64,000 bases of DNA from an uncultured Dechloromonas sp. (GTDB taxonomy: Bacteria; Pseudomonadota; Gammaproteobacteria; Burkholderiales; Rhodocyclaceae), in assembly GCF_945957265.1 (NCBI RefSeq), contig NZ_CAMFKO010000014.1:1-64000 (forward strand), read 5' to 3'. Under the pieces are notes generated by a model, which was not told the origin of the DNA, searched no databases, and saw nothing but the letters and a program-made list of their open reading frames with translations. This document shows, in pieces, positions 18,835 through 27,706 of this stretch (within the stretch, counting starts at the first letter, position 1; each line of letters opens with the position of its first letter). The position numbers and the translations under genes were made by a program.

Positions 18835-18883
18835 CTTGCTTTCTTTTGGCGAAGCAAGAAAAAGTACGCCCGCCCTCAAGGCG
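18835..18883. repeat. Intergenic hairpin element between liuB and liuC
   Basis: Two stems lie side by side: CTTGCTT (18835-18841) with AAGCAAG (18852-18858), and CGCC (18871) with GGCG (18880). The sequence GCTTTCTTTTGGCGAAGCAAG resembles short intergenic elements that recur in beta-proteobacterial genomes, by memory. It may modulate transcript stability between the two genes. Confidence 0.4.
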
Positions 18884-18929
18884 GAAAGCAACGTCTGCAG
18901 ACTTGAAGCACGCATTTCCAGCACCACCA

Positions 18930-20537
18930 TCACATCCGGAAAATACCGAACTTGGTGTCTTCCGCCGGCGCATTCATCGAGGCCGACAGCCCCAGTCCGA
19001 GCACGCGGCGAGTGTCGGCCGGATCGATGATCCCGTCGTCCCACAGCCGCGCCGAGGCGTAATACGGATGCCCCTGCGTCTCGTACTGCTCGCGGATCGG
19101 CGTCTTGAATGCCGTTTCCTCTTCCGCCGACCATGAACCCCCCTTGGCTTCGATGCCATCGCGCTTGACGGTAGCCAGCACCCCGGCCGCCTGTTCCCCG
19201 CCCATCACCGAGATGCGGGCGTTCGGCCACATCCACAGGAAGCGCGGCGAGTAAGCGCGGCCGCACATGCCGTAGTTGCCGGCGCCGAACGAACCGCCGA
19301 TGACGACGGTGAATTTCGGCACTTTGGCGGTGGCGACGGCGGTGACCATCTTGGCGCCGTCGCGGGCGATGCCGCCGTTTTCGTACTTGCGGCCGACCAT
19401 GAAGCCGGTGATGTTCTGCAGGAAGACGAGCGGAATGCCGCGCTGGGCGCACAGTTCGATGAAGTGGGCACCCTTCAGCGCCGATTCCGAGAACAGGATG
19501 CCGTTGTTGGCGACGATGCCGACCGGGTAGCCCCAGATGCGGGCAAAGCCGCAGACCAGCGTGGTGCCGTAGCGTGCCTTGAATTCGTCGAAATCGGAGT
19601 CGTCGACGATGCGGGCGATGATTTCGCGCACGTCGAAGGGCTTCTTGGAATCGGTCGGGATGACGCCGTACAGCTCCTGCGTCGGGTAGCGCGGTTCGAG
19701 CGGCGGGGTCAGGGTGACCGGCGGCGCTTTCTTCCAGTTCAGGTCCTTGACGATGCGGCGGGCGATGGCCAGCGCGTGGGCGTCGTTCTCGGCCAGGTGG
19801 TCGACGACGCCGGAGATGCGGGTGTGCACGTCGGCGCCGCCGAGGTCTTCGGCCGAGACGACTTCACCGGTCGCCGCCTTCACCAGCGGCGGACCGCCGA
19901 GGAAGATGGTACCCTGGTTCTTGACGATGATGGACTCGTCGCACATGGCCGGCACGTAGGCGCCGCCGGCGGTGCATGATCCGAGGACGGCGGCGATCTG
20001 CGGAATGCCTTGCGCCGACAGGTTGGCCTGGTTGAAGAAGATGCGCCCGAAGTGCTCCTTGTCCGGGAAAACCTCGTCCTGCATGGGCAGGAAGGCGCCG
20101 CCGGAATCGACCAGGTAGACGCAGGGCAGGCGGTTTTCCAGGGCGATTTCCTGGGCGCGCAGGTGCTTCTTGACGGTCAGGGGGTAGTAGGTGCCGCCCT
20201 TCACGGTGGCATCGTTGGCGACGATCATGCACTCGACCCCCTCGACGCGGCCGATGCCGGCGATCACCGAGGCCGCCGGCACGTCGCCGCCGTACATGCC
20301 GTAGGCGGCGAACTGGCCGATCTCGAGGAAGGGCGTGCCGGGGTCGAGCAGGCCGTTGACCCGTTCGCGCGGCAATAGCTTGCCGCGCGCCAGGTGCTTC
20401 TGGCGCGCCGCTTCCGGTCCGCCGAGGGCGATCTTGTCGACTTTTTCATGGAGGTCGGCAACAACCGTTTCCATGGCTGCCGCATTGGCCTGGAAATCGG
20501 CCGAGCGCGGATTGAGCTGGGTTTTCAGGGTGGTCAT
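18930..20537 (-). CDS. liuB: Methylcrotonyl-CoA carboxylase beta (carboxyltransferase) subunit
   Basis: The 535-residue protein is an acyl-CoA carboxyltransferase with the two crotonase-like halves. The N-half includes [43 protein letters not shown] and [17 protein letters not shown]; the C-half includes [27 protein letters not shown] and [18 protein letters not shown], which are characteristic of methylcrotonyl-CoA rather than propionyl-CoA carboxylase beta chains. It transfers carboxyl from biotin on LiuD to 3-methylcrotonyl-CoA. It is in the run with liuC and liuD, separated from liuC by a 157-base gap with a hairpin element. Confidence 0.95.
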   Translation of the reverse strand: MTTLKTQLNPRSADFQANAAAMETVVADLHEKVDKIALGGPEAARQKHLARGKLLPRERVNGLLDPGTPFLEIGQFAAYGMYGGDVPAASVIAGIGRVEGVECMIVANDATVKGGTYYPLTVKKHLRAQEIALENRLPCVYLVDSGGAFLPMQDEVFPDKEHFGRIFFNQANLSAQGIPQIAAVLGSCTAGGAYVPAMCDESIIVKNQGTIFLGGPPLVKAATGEVVSAEDLGGADVHTRISGVVDHLAENDAHALAIARRIVKDLNWKKAPPVTLTPPLEPRYPTQELYGVIPTDSKKPFDVREIIARIVDDSDFDEFKARYGTTLVCGFARIWGYPVGIVANNGILFSESALKGAHFIELCAQRGIPLVFLQNITGFMVGRKYENGGIARDGAKMVTAVATAKVPKFTVVIGGSFGAGNYGMCGRAYSPRFLWMWPNARISVMGGEQAAGVLATVKRDGIEAKGGSWSAEEETAFKTPIREQYETQGHPYYASARLWDDGIIDPADTRRVLGLGLSASMNAPAEDTKFGIFRM

Positions 20538-20547
20538 GTCTCGTCCT

Positions 20548-20627
20548 AGTTGCTAGTTATTAGTTGTTGGTTACTGGTTGTTAGCGGTTGGGCGTGTGGT
20601 TTTGCTAGCGGCTAACGACTAGCAACT
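20548..20627. repeat. Intergenic CTAG-rich inverted repeat, copy 1
   Basis: AGTTGCTAGT (20548-20557) is exactly complementary to ACTAGCAACT (20618-20627). The arms extend with TTAG/CTAA matches. The sequence between is a quasi-repetitive run of TTAGTTGTTGG-like units. A related, tighter hairpin occurs at 27657-27703, so this is a small family of intergenic elements. It separates the LOG gene from liuB. Confidence 0.7.
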
Positions 20628-20639
20628 TACAACCGCTTG

Positions 20640-21239
20640 TCATAACTCGCTGCTGCCTTTCAGCCATTTGCTCACCGGTTCGGCCCGGTAGGCTTCCATC
20701 TGCGCCAGCAGCGATTCGATATCGGTGTCGGCCAGCGCCATCGCCCGGTTCTGCGGCCGCAAAAAACCTTCCTCGACGGCCTTGTCGAACATCGCCAGCA
20801 GCGGGTCGTAGAAACCATTCACGTTGAGCAGGCCCATCGGCTTGGCGTGGAAGCCGAGCTGGCCCCAGGTCAGGACTTCGCAGAACTCCTCGAAGGTGCC
20901 GAAGCCGCCGGGCAGGGCGACGAAGCCGTCGGACAGCTCGGCCATGCGCGCCTTGCGGGTGTGCATCGAATCGACCACCTCGATCCGCGTCAGCGTCCGG
21001 TGATCGACGGAACGTCCGGCGACTTCCTTGCCCATCAAGGCTTCCGGGATGATGCCGATGACCGTGCCGCCGGCCTCCAGGCAGGCATCGGCGACGGCGC
21101 CCATGAGGCCGATGTTGCCGGCGCCATAGACCAGTTCGATGCCGCGCGCGGCGAGCAGGCGGCCGAGCTTTTCGGCCTCGGTCCGGTAGATCGGGTTGCC
21201 GCCGGCGTTGGCGCCGCAGAAGACGCAGAGTCGTTGCAT
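20640..21239 (-). CDS. LOG family protein (nucleoside 5'-monophosphate phosphoribohydrolase)
   Basis: The 199-residue protein has the TIGR00730/LOG signature: GANAGGNPIY near the N-terminus, VYGAGNIGLMGAVADACLEAGG (about 38-59), SMHTRKARM, and the catalytic PGGFGTFEEFCEVLTWGQLG (about 109-128) with the conserved E. LOG enzymes release ribose 5-phosphate from nucleotides, including cytokinin nucleotides in plants; in bacteria the physiological substrate is often unclear. It overlaps nothing but is one base from the isomerase gene upstream, so it is cotranscribed with it. It has no evident link to leucine degradation. Confidence 0.9.
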   Translation of the reverse strand: MQRLCVFCGANAGGNPIYRTEAEKLGRLLAARGIELVYGAGNIGLMGAVADACLEAGGTVIGIIPEALMGKEVAGRSVDHRTLTRIEVVDSMHTRKARMAELSDGFVALPGGFGTFEEFCEVLTWGQLGFHAKPMGLLNVNGFYDPLLAMFDKAVEEGFLRPQNRAMALADTDIESLLAQMEAYRAEPVSKWLKGSSEL

Positions 21240-21240
21240 G

Positions 21241-21858
21241 TCAGAAACCGCCGGTTTCCAGCCAGTGTTCGATCTGCGCCAGGCGGTCGGCGCCGAAGAA
21301 GGCCTCGCCGTCGACGATCACGTGCGGCGAACCGAAGACGCCGGCGGCCAGCGCCTTGTCGCACTCGTCCTTGAGCCGGGCCTTGATCTCGGGCGCCTGC
21401 AGCGCGGCGGCCAGCTGCTCGCGGTTAATACCCAGCCCGGCGGCAATGTCGAGCACGGTGTCGGGCGACGAGATGTCCAGATCGTCCACGAAAAAGCCGC
21501 GATACACGGCATGGGCGAACTGCCGGGCCAGCGCGCAATCCTGGCCGTGCAGCCAGTAGTAGGCACGGGCGGCGTTCTGGGTCGGCAGCGGGAAGCGGCT
21601 CGGCGGGTTGTACGGGATGCCCATGTGCCGCGCCGAACGGTGGAAATCATTGAACATGTAGGTGCCCTTGGCCGACACCCCGTCGGCCGGCGGGCGCGAG
21701 CCGGTGGCCTGGAAGATGACGCCGAGCAGCACCGGGTGCCAGCGCACCTTGCGGCCATGTCTGGCTGCCACGGCGTCGATCTTCTCGCTCAGCAGGTAGC
21801 CGTAGGGGCTGGAAAAATCGAACCAGAAGTCGATCGGGCTCTTGTCGCTATCGCTCAT
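21241..21858 (-). CDS. 2-Hydroxychromene-2-carboxylate isomerase family protein (DsbA-like fold)
   Basis: The 205-residue protein belongs to the kappa-class glutathione transferase/HCCA isomerase family: IDFWFDFSSPYGYLLSEKIDAVA at the start with the active serine in SSPYGY, PLPTQNAARAYYW in the middle and AAGVFGSPHVIVDGEAFFG near 170-188. Named members isomerise hydroxychromene carboxylate in naphthalene degradation; many homologues act on other substrates or have unknown roles. There is no other aromatic pathway gene here, so the exact reaction is open. It follows the acyl-CoA dehydrogenase gene by 73 bases on the same strand. Confidence 0.88.
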   Translation of the reverse strand: MSDSDKSPIDFWFDFSSPYGYLLSEKIDAVAARHGRKVRWHPVLLGVIFQATGSRPPADGVSAKGTYMFNDFHRSARHMGIPYNPPSRFPLPTQNAARAYYWLHGQDCALARQFAHAVYRGFFVDDLDISSPDTVLDIAAGLGINREQLAAALQAPEIKARLKDECDKALAAGVFGSPHVIVDGEAFFGADRLAQIEHWLETGGF

Positions 21859-21931
21859 CTCTTGTCTCCTTCTCTGTTGGCGGCGGTCGCCGGAATTTCT
21901 TGGGTGTTCCGGTCGACCGCCAGGTTGGGGC

Positions 21932-23068
21932 TTACTCGCTGGCGATGCTGCGCCCGATGACCAGGCGCTGGATGTCGTTGGCGCCTTCGTAGATCTGCGA
22001 AATGCGCACGTCGCGGTAGATGCGCTCGACCGGGAAGTCGCTGGTGTAGCCGACGCCGCCGTGGATCTGGATGGCGTCGGAAGCGATCTTCTCGGCGGCT
22101 TCCGAGGCGAACATCTTGGCCATCGAGGCTTCCTTCAGGCAGGGCTTGCCGGCATCCTTGAGCTGGGCGGCGCGCCACACCATCAGACGGGCGGCGTCGA
22201 GCAGCGTGTTCATGTCGGCCAGGCGGAAATTGACCGCCTGGTGCTCGATGATGGGCACGCCGAAGGTGACGCGCTCCTTGGCGTAGCGAACGGCGGCCTC
22301 GAAGGCGGCGCGGGCCATGCCGATGCTCTGGGCGGCGATGCCGATGCGCCCGGCTTCGAGGTTGGAGAGGGCGATCTTGTAGCCTTCGCCTTCCTTGCCG
22401 AGCAGTGCGGAGGCCGGCACGCGGCAGTTCTCGAGGATGATCTGCACGGTGTCGGACGCGTGCTGGCCCATCTTGTCCTCGGTGCGGCCGACGATGAAGC
22501 CCGGCGTCGCGGTCGGGATCAGGAAGCAGGAAATGCCCTTCTTTCCGGCCGCCTTGTCGGTCACCGCGAAGACGATGGCCATGTGGGCGTGCTTGCCGGT
22601 GGTGATGAACTGCTTGACGCCGTTGAGCACGAAGGAATCGCCGTCGCGGTCGGCGCGGGTGGTGATCGCCGACGCGTCGGAGCCGGTATGCGGCTCGGTC
22701 AGGCAGAAGCAGCCGAGCTTCTCGCCGCGGGCCAGCGGCTTCAGCCATTCTTCCTTCTGCGCATCGGTGCCGTATTTCTGCGTGATGCCGCAGGCCAGCG
22801 AGTTCTGCACCGAGACGATGGTTGAGGTGGCGCCGTCGCCGGCGGCGATTTCTTCCAGGGTCAGCACCAGCGACATGTAGTCCATGCCGGCGCCGTCCCA
22901 TTCTTCCGGCACGCACATGCCCATGGCGCCGAGTTCGCCGAGTTCCTTCAGGGCTTCGGCCGGGAAGGTGTGGTGCTTGTCCCATTCGGCGGCGAAGGGG
23001 GCGAGGCGCTCCTGCGCGAAGGCGCGCATCGAGTCGCGGATCATTTCTTGTTCTTGCGTGAGGATCAT
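21932..23068 (-). CDS. Acyl-CoA dehydrogenase
   Basis: The 378-residue protein is a typical FAD-dependent acyl-CoA dehydrogenase: CFCLTEPHTGSDASAITT (about 125-142) for FAD and substrate binding, QFITTGKHAHMAIVFAV, and IQIHGGVGYTSDFPVERIYRDVRISQIYEGANDIQRLVI (about 335-373), which contains the position of the catalytic glutamate (YEGANDIQR). The type resembles short/branched-chain or butyryl-CoA dehydrogenases and differs from the LiuA copy at 26458. It delivers electrons to electron-transfer flavoprotein. GGAGAG precedes the ATG, which overlaps the stop of the EamA transporter gene (ATGA). The substrate is uncertain; 2-methylbutyryl- or isobutyryl-CoA would suit the context. Confidence 0.93.
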   Translation of the reverse strand: MILTQEQEMIRDSMRAFAQERLAPFAAEWDKHHTFPAEALKELGELGAMGMCVPEEWDGAGMDYMSLVLTLEEIAAGDGATSTIVSVQNSLACGITQKYGTDAQKEEWLKPLARGEKLGCFCLTEPHTGSDASAITTRADRDGDSFVLNGVKQFITTGKHAHMAIVFAVTDKAAGKKGISCFLIPTATPGFIVGRTEDKMGQHASDTVQIILENCRVPASALLGKEGEGYKIALSNLEAGRIGIAAQSIGMARAAFEAAVRYAKERVTFGVPIIEHQAVNFRLADMNTLLDAARLMVWRAAQLKDAGKPCLKEASMAKMFASEAAEKIASDAIQIHGGVGYTSDFPVERIYRDVRISQIYEGANDIQRLVIGRSIASE

Positions 23069-23970
23069 GCTGTTCTCTCCGAAAAATGTGTAGTCAGCCA
23101 GACGCCGGCGATGACCAGCAGGCCGCCGCCGAGGACGGCCAGGCCGAGCCGCTCGTCGAGCAGGACGGCGGCCTGCAGCACGGCAAAGACCGGGACCAGG
23201 TTGACGAATACCGAGGCCTTGGCTGCACCGATGCGGCGCACGCCGTCGGCGAACCAGGTGAAGGCGAGCGCCGTGCCGCCGATGGCCAGGAAAACCACGC
23301 TGGCCCACACCCGCCACGACCAGGCGGCGAGGTCGGTGCCGCCCTGCAGCCAGGCGGTGACGCCGAGCAGCAGCGCGCCGATCAGGCTGGCGTAAAGCGT
23401 TGCCGCCAGCGGCGACAGGGACTTGGTGGCCTGCCGGCCGATGAAGGTGTAGGCCGTCCAGCACAGCGCGCAGCCGAGGATCAGCCATTCGCCGATGCCG
23501 ACCGAGCCGTGCAGCAGGGCCAGCGGGTTGCCGTGGCCGATCACGGTCAGGCAGCCCAGGCAGGCGATGGCGATGCCGGCCAGCTTGAGCGGCGTCATCC
23601 GTTCCTGGCCGAGGAACCAGGCGCCGAGGGCGACCAGTACCGGGTTCAGGGCGACGACCAGCGCGCCCTGGCCGGCGGTGATGTGCTTCAGGCCGTAAAA
23701 GAAGCACAGGGCGTAGATGAAGATGCCGGTCATGGCCAGCCCGGTCACCACCCCCCATTCGCGACCGGTGCGCGGGCGCGGGATGCGCCCTTCGGTGGCC
23801 AGCGCGAAGCCGGCCAGCGCCAGTCCGGCGAGCAGGAAGCGGATGGCCGGGGCGGCCAGCGGCGCAGTGAGTTCCTGCGCCACGATCCGTCCCGCGATCC
23901 AGGTTCCACCCCACATGAACATGGTGCCGATCAGCTTGAGATAGGTGATTGAGCCGGCCTGCTGCGGCAC
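23065..23970 (-). CDS. EamA/DMT superfamily transporter
   Basis: The 301-residue protein has ten hydrophobic helices in two EamA repeats (about 10-140 and 155-290). Family features are the FMWGGTWIAGRIVAQ first helix, AGQGALVVALNPVLVALGAWFLGQERMT at the end of repeat one, and AKASVFVNLVPVFAVLQAAVLLDERLG at the end of repeat two. Such proteins export amino acids or other metabolites; the substrate is not known. It begins one base after the thiolase stop and overlaps the acyl-CoA dehydrogenase start by four bases, so it is translated with both. Confidence 0.9.
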   Translation of the reverse strand: MPQQAGSITYLKLIGTMFMWGGTWIAGRIVAQELTAPLAAPAIRFLLAGLALAGFALATEGRIPRPRTGREWGVVTGLAMTGIFIYALCFFYGLKHITAGQGALVVALNPVLVALGAWFLGQERMTPLKLAGIAIACLGCLTVIGHGNPLALLHGSVGIGEWLILGCALCWTAYTFIGRQATKSLSPLAATLYASLIGALLLGVTAWLQGGTDLAAWSWRVWASVVFLAIGGTALAFTWFADGVRRIGAAKASVFVNLVPVFAVLQAAVLLDERLGLAVLGGGLLVIAGVWLTTHFSERTA

Positions 23971-25161
23971 TTACATCATTTCCACAGCCAGGGCCGTGGC
24001 TTCGCCGCCGCCGATGCACAGCGAGGCGATGCCGCGCTTGCCGCCGCGCGCCTTGAGGGCGCCGAGCAGGGTGACCAGGATGCGCGCGCCGGAAGCGCCG
24101 ATCGGGTGGCCCAGCGCGCAGGCGCCGCCATTGACGTTGACCTTGGCCGGGTCGAGCTTCATGTCGTGGATGCCGGCCATCGTGACGACGGCGAAGGCTT
24201 CGTTGATTTCCCACAGGTCGACGCTGTCGGCGGTCCATCCGGCCTTGGCCAGCATCTTCTGCATGGCGCCGACCGGCGCGGTCGGGAACAGGGCCGGGGT
24301 GTTGGCGTTGGTGGTGTGGCCGACGATCCTGGCGATCGGCTTGAGGCCCAGTTCGGCAGCCTTCGAGGCGCGCATCAGGACCAGCGCGGCGGCGCCGTCG
24401 GAGATCGACGAGGAGTTGGCGGCGGTCACCGTGCCGTCCTTCTTGAAGGCCGGCTTGAGGGTCGGGATCTTGTCCACATTGACGGCGAACGGGCCTTCGT
24501 CCTTGTCGACCACGACATCGCCCTTGCGGCCGGCGACGGTGACCGGGGCGATTTCCCAGGCAAAGGCGCCGTTGTTGGAGGCTTCGATGGCGCGGTTGGT
24601 CGAGCGGATGGCGTAGGCGTCCTGGTCTTCGCGGGTGAAGCCGTAGCTGCCGGCGCAGTCTTCGGCGAAGGTGCCCATCAGGCGGCCCCTGGTTTCCTTG
24701 GAGTAGGCATCTTCCAGGCCGTCGAAGAACATGTGGTCGAGCATCTGGCCGTGGCCGAGGCGATAGCCGCCGCGTGCCTTGGGCAGCAGGTAGGGGGCGT
24801 TGGTCATCGACTCCATGCCGCCGACCACGGTGATCGCCGAGGAGCCGGCGAGGAGGCCGTCGTGGCCGATCATGGTCGCCTTCATGCCGGAGCCGCAGAC
24901 CTTACTGACCATGGCGCAGCCGGCGGAGAGCGGCAGGCCAGCGAGCAGGGATGCCTGGCGCACCGGGGCCTGGCCGAGACCGGCCGGCAGCACGCAGCCC
25001 ATCAGCACTTCCTCGACCAGCGCGGCATCGATGCCGGCACGCTCGACGGCGGCCTTGATCGCCGCGGCGCCGAGCTGCGGCGCGGTGAGGCCGGCGAAGG
25101 CGCCCTGGAATGCACCCATCGGGGTGCGGACGGCGGAAACGATAACGATCGGGTCATTCAT
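23971..25161 (-). CDS. Acetyl-CoA acetyltransferase (thiolase II)
   Basis: The 396-residue protein has the nucleophilic cysteine in SKVCGSGMKAT near residue 90, the EINEAFAVV motif near 348, and the C-terminal NVNGGACALGHPIGASGAR and CIGGGEATALAVE containing the catalytic His and second Cys. It can split acetoacetyl-CoA to two acetyl-CoA, finishing leucine breakdown after LiuE, or condense acetyl-CoA for polyhydroxybutyrate synthesis, which is relevant given phaC at 31467. The frame continues upstream of ATG 25161, but the family N-terminus (DPIVIVSAVRTPMGAF) fixes the start, and GGAGAGATCAGC is a suitable ribosome site. Confidence 0.95.
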   Translation of the reverse strand: MNDPIVIVSAVRTPMGAFQGAFAGLTAPQLGAAAIKAAVERAGIDAALVEEVLMGCVLPAGLGQAPVRQASLLAGLPLSAGCAMVSKVCGSGMKATMIGHDGLLAGSSAITVVGGMESMTNAPYLLPKARGGYRLGHGQMLDHMFFDGLEDAYSKETRGRLMGTFAEDCAGSYGFTREDQDAYAIRSTNRAIEASNNGAFAWEIAPVTVAGRKGDVVVDKDEGPFAVNVDKIPTLKPAFKKDGTVTAANSSSISDGAAALVLMRASKAAELGLKPIARIVGHTTNANTPALFPTAPVGAMQKMLAKAGWTADSVDLWEINEAFAVVTMAGIHDMKLDPAKVNVNGGACALGHPIGASGARILVTLLGALKARGGKRGIASLCIGGGEATALAVEMM

Positions 25162-25199
25162 GCTGATCTCTCCTTGACGGTTTTTATGAATAAATCGGT

Positions 25200-26348
25200 T
25201 CAGGCCTCGAGTGCCTTCAATGCGGCGTCGTAGCGTACGGGCAGGTCTTCCGGGCAGTCGACGGTGATGCCGAGGTCGTGCATCAGGCCGTCCTTCAGGC
25301 CGTAGATCCAGCCGTGGATGGTGAGGTCCTGGCCGCGCGCCCAGGCGTCCTTGACGACCGGGGTGTTGACCACGCTGACCACCTGCTCCAGCACGTTCAG
25401 TTCGCACAGGCGGGCATGGCGCTGTGCCACCGGCAGGCTGTCGACCTGCGCCAGGTGCTTGTTATGGACTTGCTGCACGTTGTCCAGCCAGAAATCGACG
25501 ATGCCGACGCGCGCCTTGTTCAACGCGGCGAGCACGCCGCCGCAGCCGTAGTGGCCGACGACCGTGATGTGCTTGACCTTGAGCACGTCGACGGCGTACT
25601 GGATCACCGACAGGCAGTTGAGGTCGGTGTGCAGCACGAGGTTGGCGACGTTGCGATGGACGAAGACCTCGCCCGGCAGCAGGCCGACGATTTCGTTGGC
25701 CGGCACGCGCGAATCGGAACAGCCGATCCACAGCAGCTCCGGTGTCTGGATCTTGGCCAGCCGGTTGAAGTAGTCGGCGTCGACTTCCTGCATCTTGCGC
25801 GCCCAGGCGCGGTTGAAGTCGAACAGGTGCGACAGGTTCTCGCTGCGCACTTCTTCTTCCGACCAGTTTTCCAGATCGAGGGTCAGGAACATCGTGCCTT
25901 CGACCGGCGTCTGGTAGTAAGCCGGCGCTTCGGTGAAACCCAGCTCGCGGTAGAGCTTCACCGCCATGCGCATGTTGGGCAGGGTGTCGAGCATCAGCTT
26001 CTTGTAGCCGATTTCCTTGGCCGCCTTGATCGCAGCCATGGCCAGCGCGGCGCCGACGCCCTGGCCGCGCGCTTCCGGATCGACGTAGAGGCGCTTCATC
26101 TCGCACAGGCCGTCACTGTCCTGCAACGGGCGCACCCCGACGCAGCCAACCGGCCGGCCGTCGATTTCGGCAAAGAACAGGCGGCCCTGAGGCGGCGCAT
26201 AGGCGCCGGGCAGGGAGGCCATTTCCTGGTCGAAATTCTGGTACGACAGGTCGACGCCCAGCCAGCCCGCGTAGTTGCGGAAATACTGGCGAACCTGCTC
26301 CAGGGCTTCGCTGTCGTCGGCAGAGAGGGTGCGTAAGGTGATGGTCAT
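25200..26348 (-). CDS. GNAT acetyltransferase - beta-carbonic anhydrase fusion
   Basis: One 382-residue frame joins two domains. Residues 1-158 are a GNAT N-acetyltransferase (CEMKRLYVDPEARGQGVGAALAMAAIKAA at about 82-110, the acetyl-CoA pyrophosphate loop R/Q-x-x-G-x-G/A). Residues about 168-382 are a Can-type beta-carbonic anhydrase with zinc and catalytic residues Cys210, Asp212, Arg214 (CSDSRVP), His266 and Cys269 (VGHYGCGGVL), all present, so the enzyme looks active. It interconverts CO2 and bicarbonate. The acetyl acceptor is unknown. It lies between liuA and the thiolase gene, where bicarbonate supply to the biotin carboxylase would be useful, which is inference. Confidence 0.92.
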   Translation of the reverse strand: MTITLRTLSADDSEALEQVRQYFRNYAGWLGVDLSYQNFDQEMASLPGAYAPPQGRLFFAEIDGRPVGCVGVRPLQDSDGLCEMKRLYVDPEARGQGVGAALAMAAIKAAKEIGYKKLMLDTLPNMRMAVKLYRELGFTEAPAYYQTPVEGTMFLTLDLENWSEEEVRSENLSHLFDFNRAWARKMQEVDADYFNRLAKIQTPELLWIGCSDSRVPANEIVGLLPGEVFVHRNVANLVLHTDLNCLSVIQYAVDVLKVKHITVVGHYGCGGVLAALNKARVGIVDFWLDNVQQVHNKHLAQVDSLPVAQRHARLCELNVLEQVVSVVNTPVVKDAWARGQDLTIHGWIYGLKDGLMHDLGITVDCPEDLPVRYDAALKALEA

Positions 26349-26457
26349 GGGGTGGGGCTCCGGGTAGCGACGGCGGCAGGTGGTGCCGCCGTTCGTTGGA
26401 CGTGAGGCGCGCGGATTGCGCGGACGACCTATTCTACCCGTGCCGAAAATTATGGAT

Positions 26458-27630
26458 TCAGCGTGTCTCCGCCATCAGTTCGCGACCGATCAGCATGCGG
26501 CGGATCTCGCTGGTGCCGGCGCCGATCTCGTACAGCTTGGCGTCGCGCCACAGGCGGCCGGTGGCGTATTCGTTGGTGTAGCCGACACCGCCCAGGGTCT
26601 GGATCGCCTCGCCGGCCATCCAGGTCGCCTTTTCCGCCGAGTAGAGAATGGCGCCGGCGGCGTCCTTGCGCAGCGTGCGGGCGTGGTCGGCGGTGTCGCA
26701 GGCGCGGCCCAGCGCATAGACGTAGGCACGGTTGGCCATCCAGGTCGAATACATGTCGGCGACCTTGCCCTGCATCAGCTGGAATTCGCCGATCGCCTGG
26801 CCGAACTGCTTGCGCTCGTGCAGGTAGGGCACGACGATGTCCATGCAGGCGGCCATGATGCCGAGCGGGCCGCCGCAAAGCACGGCACGCTCATAGTCGA
26901 GGCCGGACATCAGCACCTTGGTGCCGTTGCCGACGCCGCCCAGCACGTTCTCTTCCGGCACTTCGCAGTCGTCGAAGAACAGCGGGAAGGTGTTCGAGCC
27001 GCGCATGCCCAGCTTGTCGAGGTGGGTGCCGTGGGTGAAACCCTTCATGCCCTTCTCGACGATGAAGGCGGTCATGCCCTTGGCGCCGGCCTCGGGATCG
27101 GTCTTGGCGTAGACGACCAGGGTGTCGGCATCGCCGCCGTTGGTGATCCACATCTTGGCGCCGTTCAGGACGTAGCGGTCGCCCTTCTTCTCGGCCTTGA
27201 GCTTCATCGACACGACGTCGGAACCGGCGTTCGGCTCGGACATGGCGAGGGCGCCGACGTGATCGCCGGAGATCAGCTTGGGCAGGTATTTGTCTTTCTG
27301 CGCCGCGCTGCCGTTGCGGCGGATCTGGTTGACGCACAGGTTGGAGTGGGCGCCGTAGGACAGGCCGACCGAGGCCGAGGCGCGCGAGATTTCCTCGAGT
27401 GCGACGATGTGGGCGAGGTAGCCCATGTTGGTGCCGCCGTATTCCTCGCCGGCGGTCATGCCGAGCAGGCCCATGTCGCCGAACTTCTTCCACAGGTCGG
27501 CGGGGAATTCGTTGACCCGGTCGATCTCCGCGGCGCGCGGCGCGATCTCGGCGTCGGCAAAGGCCTTCACCGCGTCGCGCAGCAGGTTGATGTCTTCGCC
27601 GAGGGCGAAATCGAGGCTGGGAATGTTCAT
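26458..27630 (-). CDS. liuA: Isovaleryl-CoA dehydrogenase
   Basis: The 390-residue protein is an acyl-CoA dehydrogenase closest to the isovaleryl-CoA group: [28 protein letters not shown] (about 92-120), [44 protein letters not shown] and the central [22 protein letters not shown], where the glutamate of the LDYERAV helix is the catalytic base position special to isovaleryl-CoA dehydrogenase. It oxidises isovaleryl-CoA to 3-methylcrotonyl-CoA, the first committed step feeding LiuBD. It is the second gene from the liu promoter. The gap to the fusion gene downstream is 109 bases. Confidence 0.96.
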   Translation of the reverse strand: MNIPSLDFALGEDINLLRDAVKAFADAEIAPRAAEIDRVNEFPADLWKKFGDMGLLGMTAGEEYGGTNMGYLAHIVALEEISRASASVGLSYGAHSNLCVNQIRRNGSAAQKDKYLPKLISGDHVGALAMSEPNAGSDVVSMKLKAEKKGDRYVLNGAKMWITNGGDADTLVVYAKTDPEAGAKGMTAFIVEKGMKGFTHGTHLDKLGMRGSNTFPLFFDDCEVPEENVLGGVGNGTKVLMSGLDYERAVLCGGPLGIMAACMDIVVPYLHERKQFGQAIGEFQLMQGKVADMYSTWMANRAYVYALGRACDTADHARTLRKDAAGAILYSAEKATWMAGEAIQTLGGVGYTNEYATGRLWRDAKLYEIGAGTSEIRRMLIGRELMAETR

Positions 27631-27656
27631 GTTTGTCTCCGGTTAGTTATTAGTTG

Positions 27657-27703
27657 CTAGTCATTAGTCGTCAGCTTGCTGGTAACTAGCGACTAATGAC
27701 TAG
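27657..27703. repeat. Intergenic CTAG-rich inverted repeat, copy 2
   Basis: CTAGTCATTAGTCG (27657-27670) is exactly complementary to CGACTAATGACTAG (27690-27703), a 14-bp stem with a 19-base loop, flanked by further CTAGT/TAGTTA units out to about 27640 and 27711. It lies between liuA and the thioesterase gene, both leftward, and resembles the element at 20548-20627. It may act as a transcript-processing or attenuation hairpin; no T run follows on either strand. Confidence 0.75.
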
Positions 27704-27706
27704 TGA

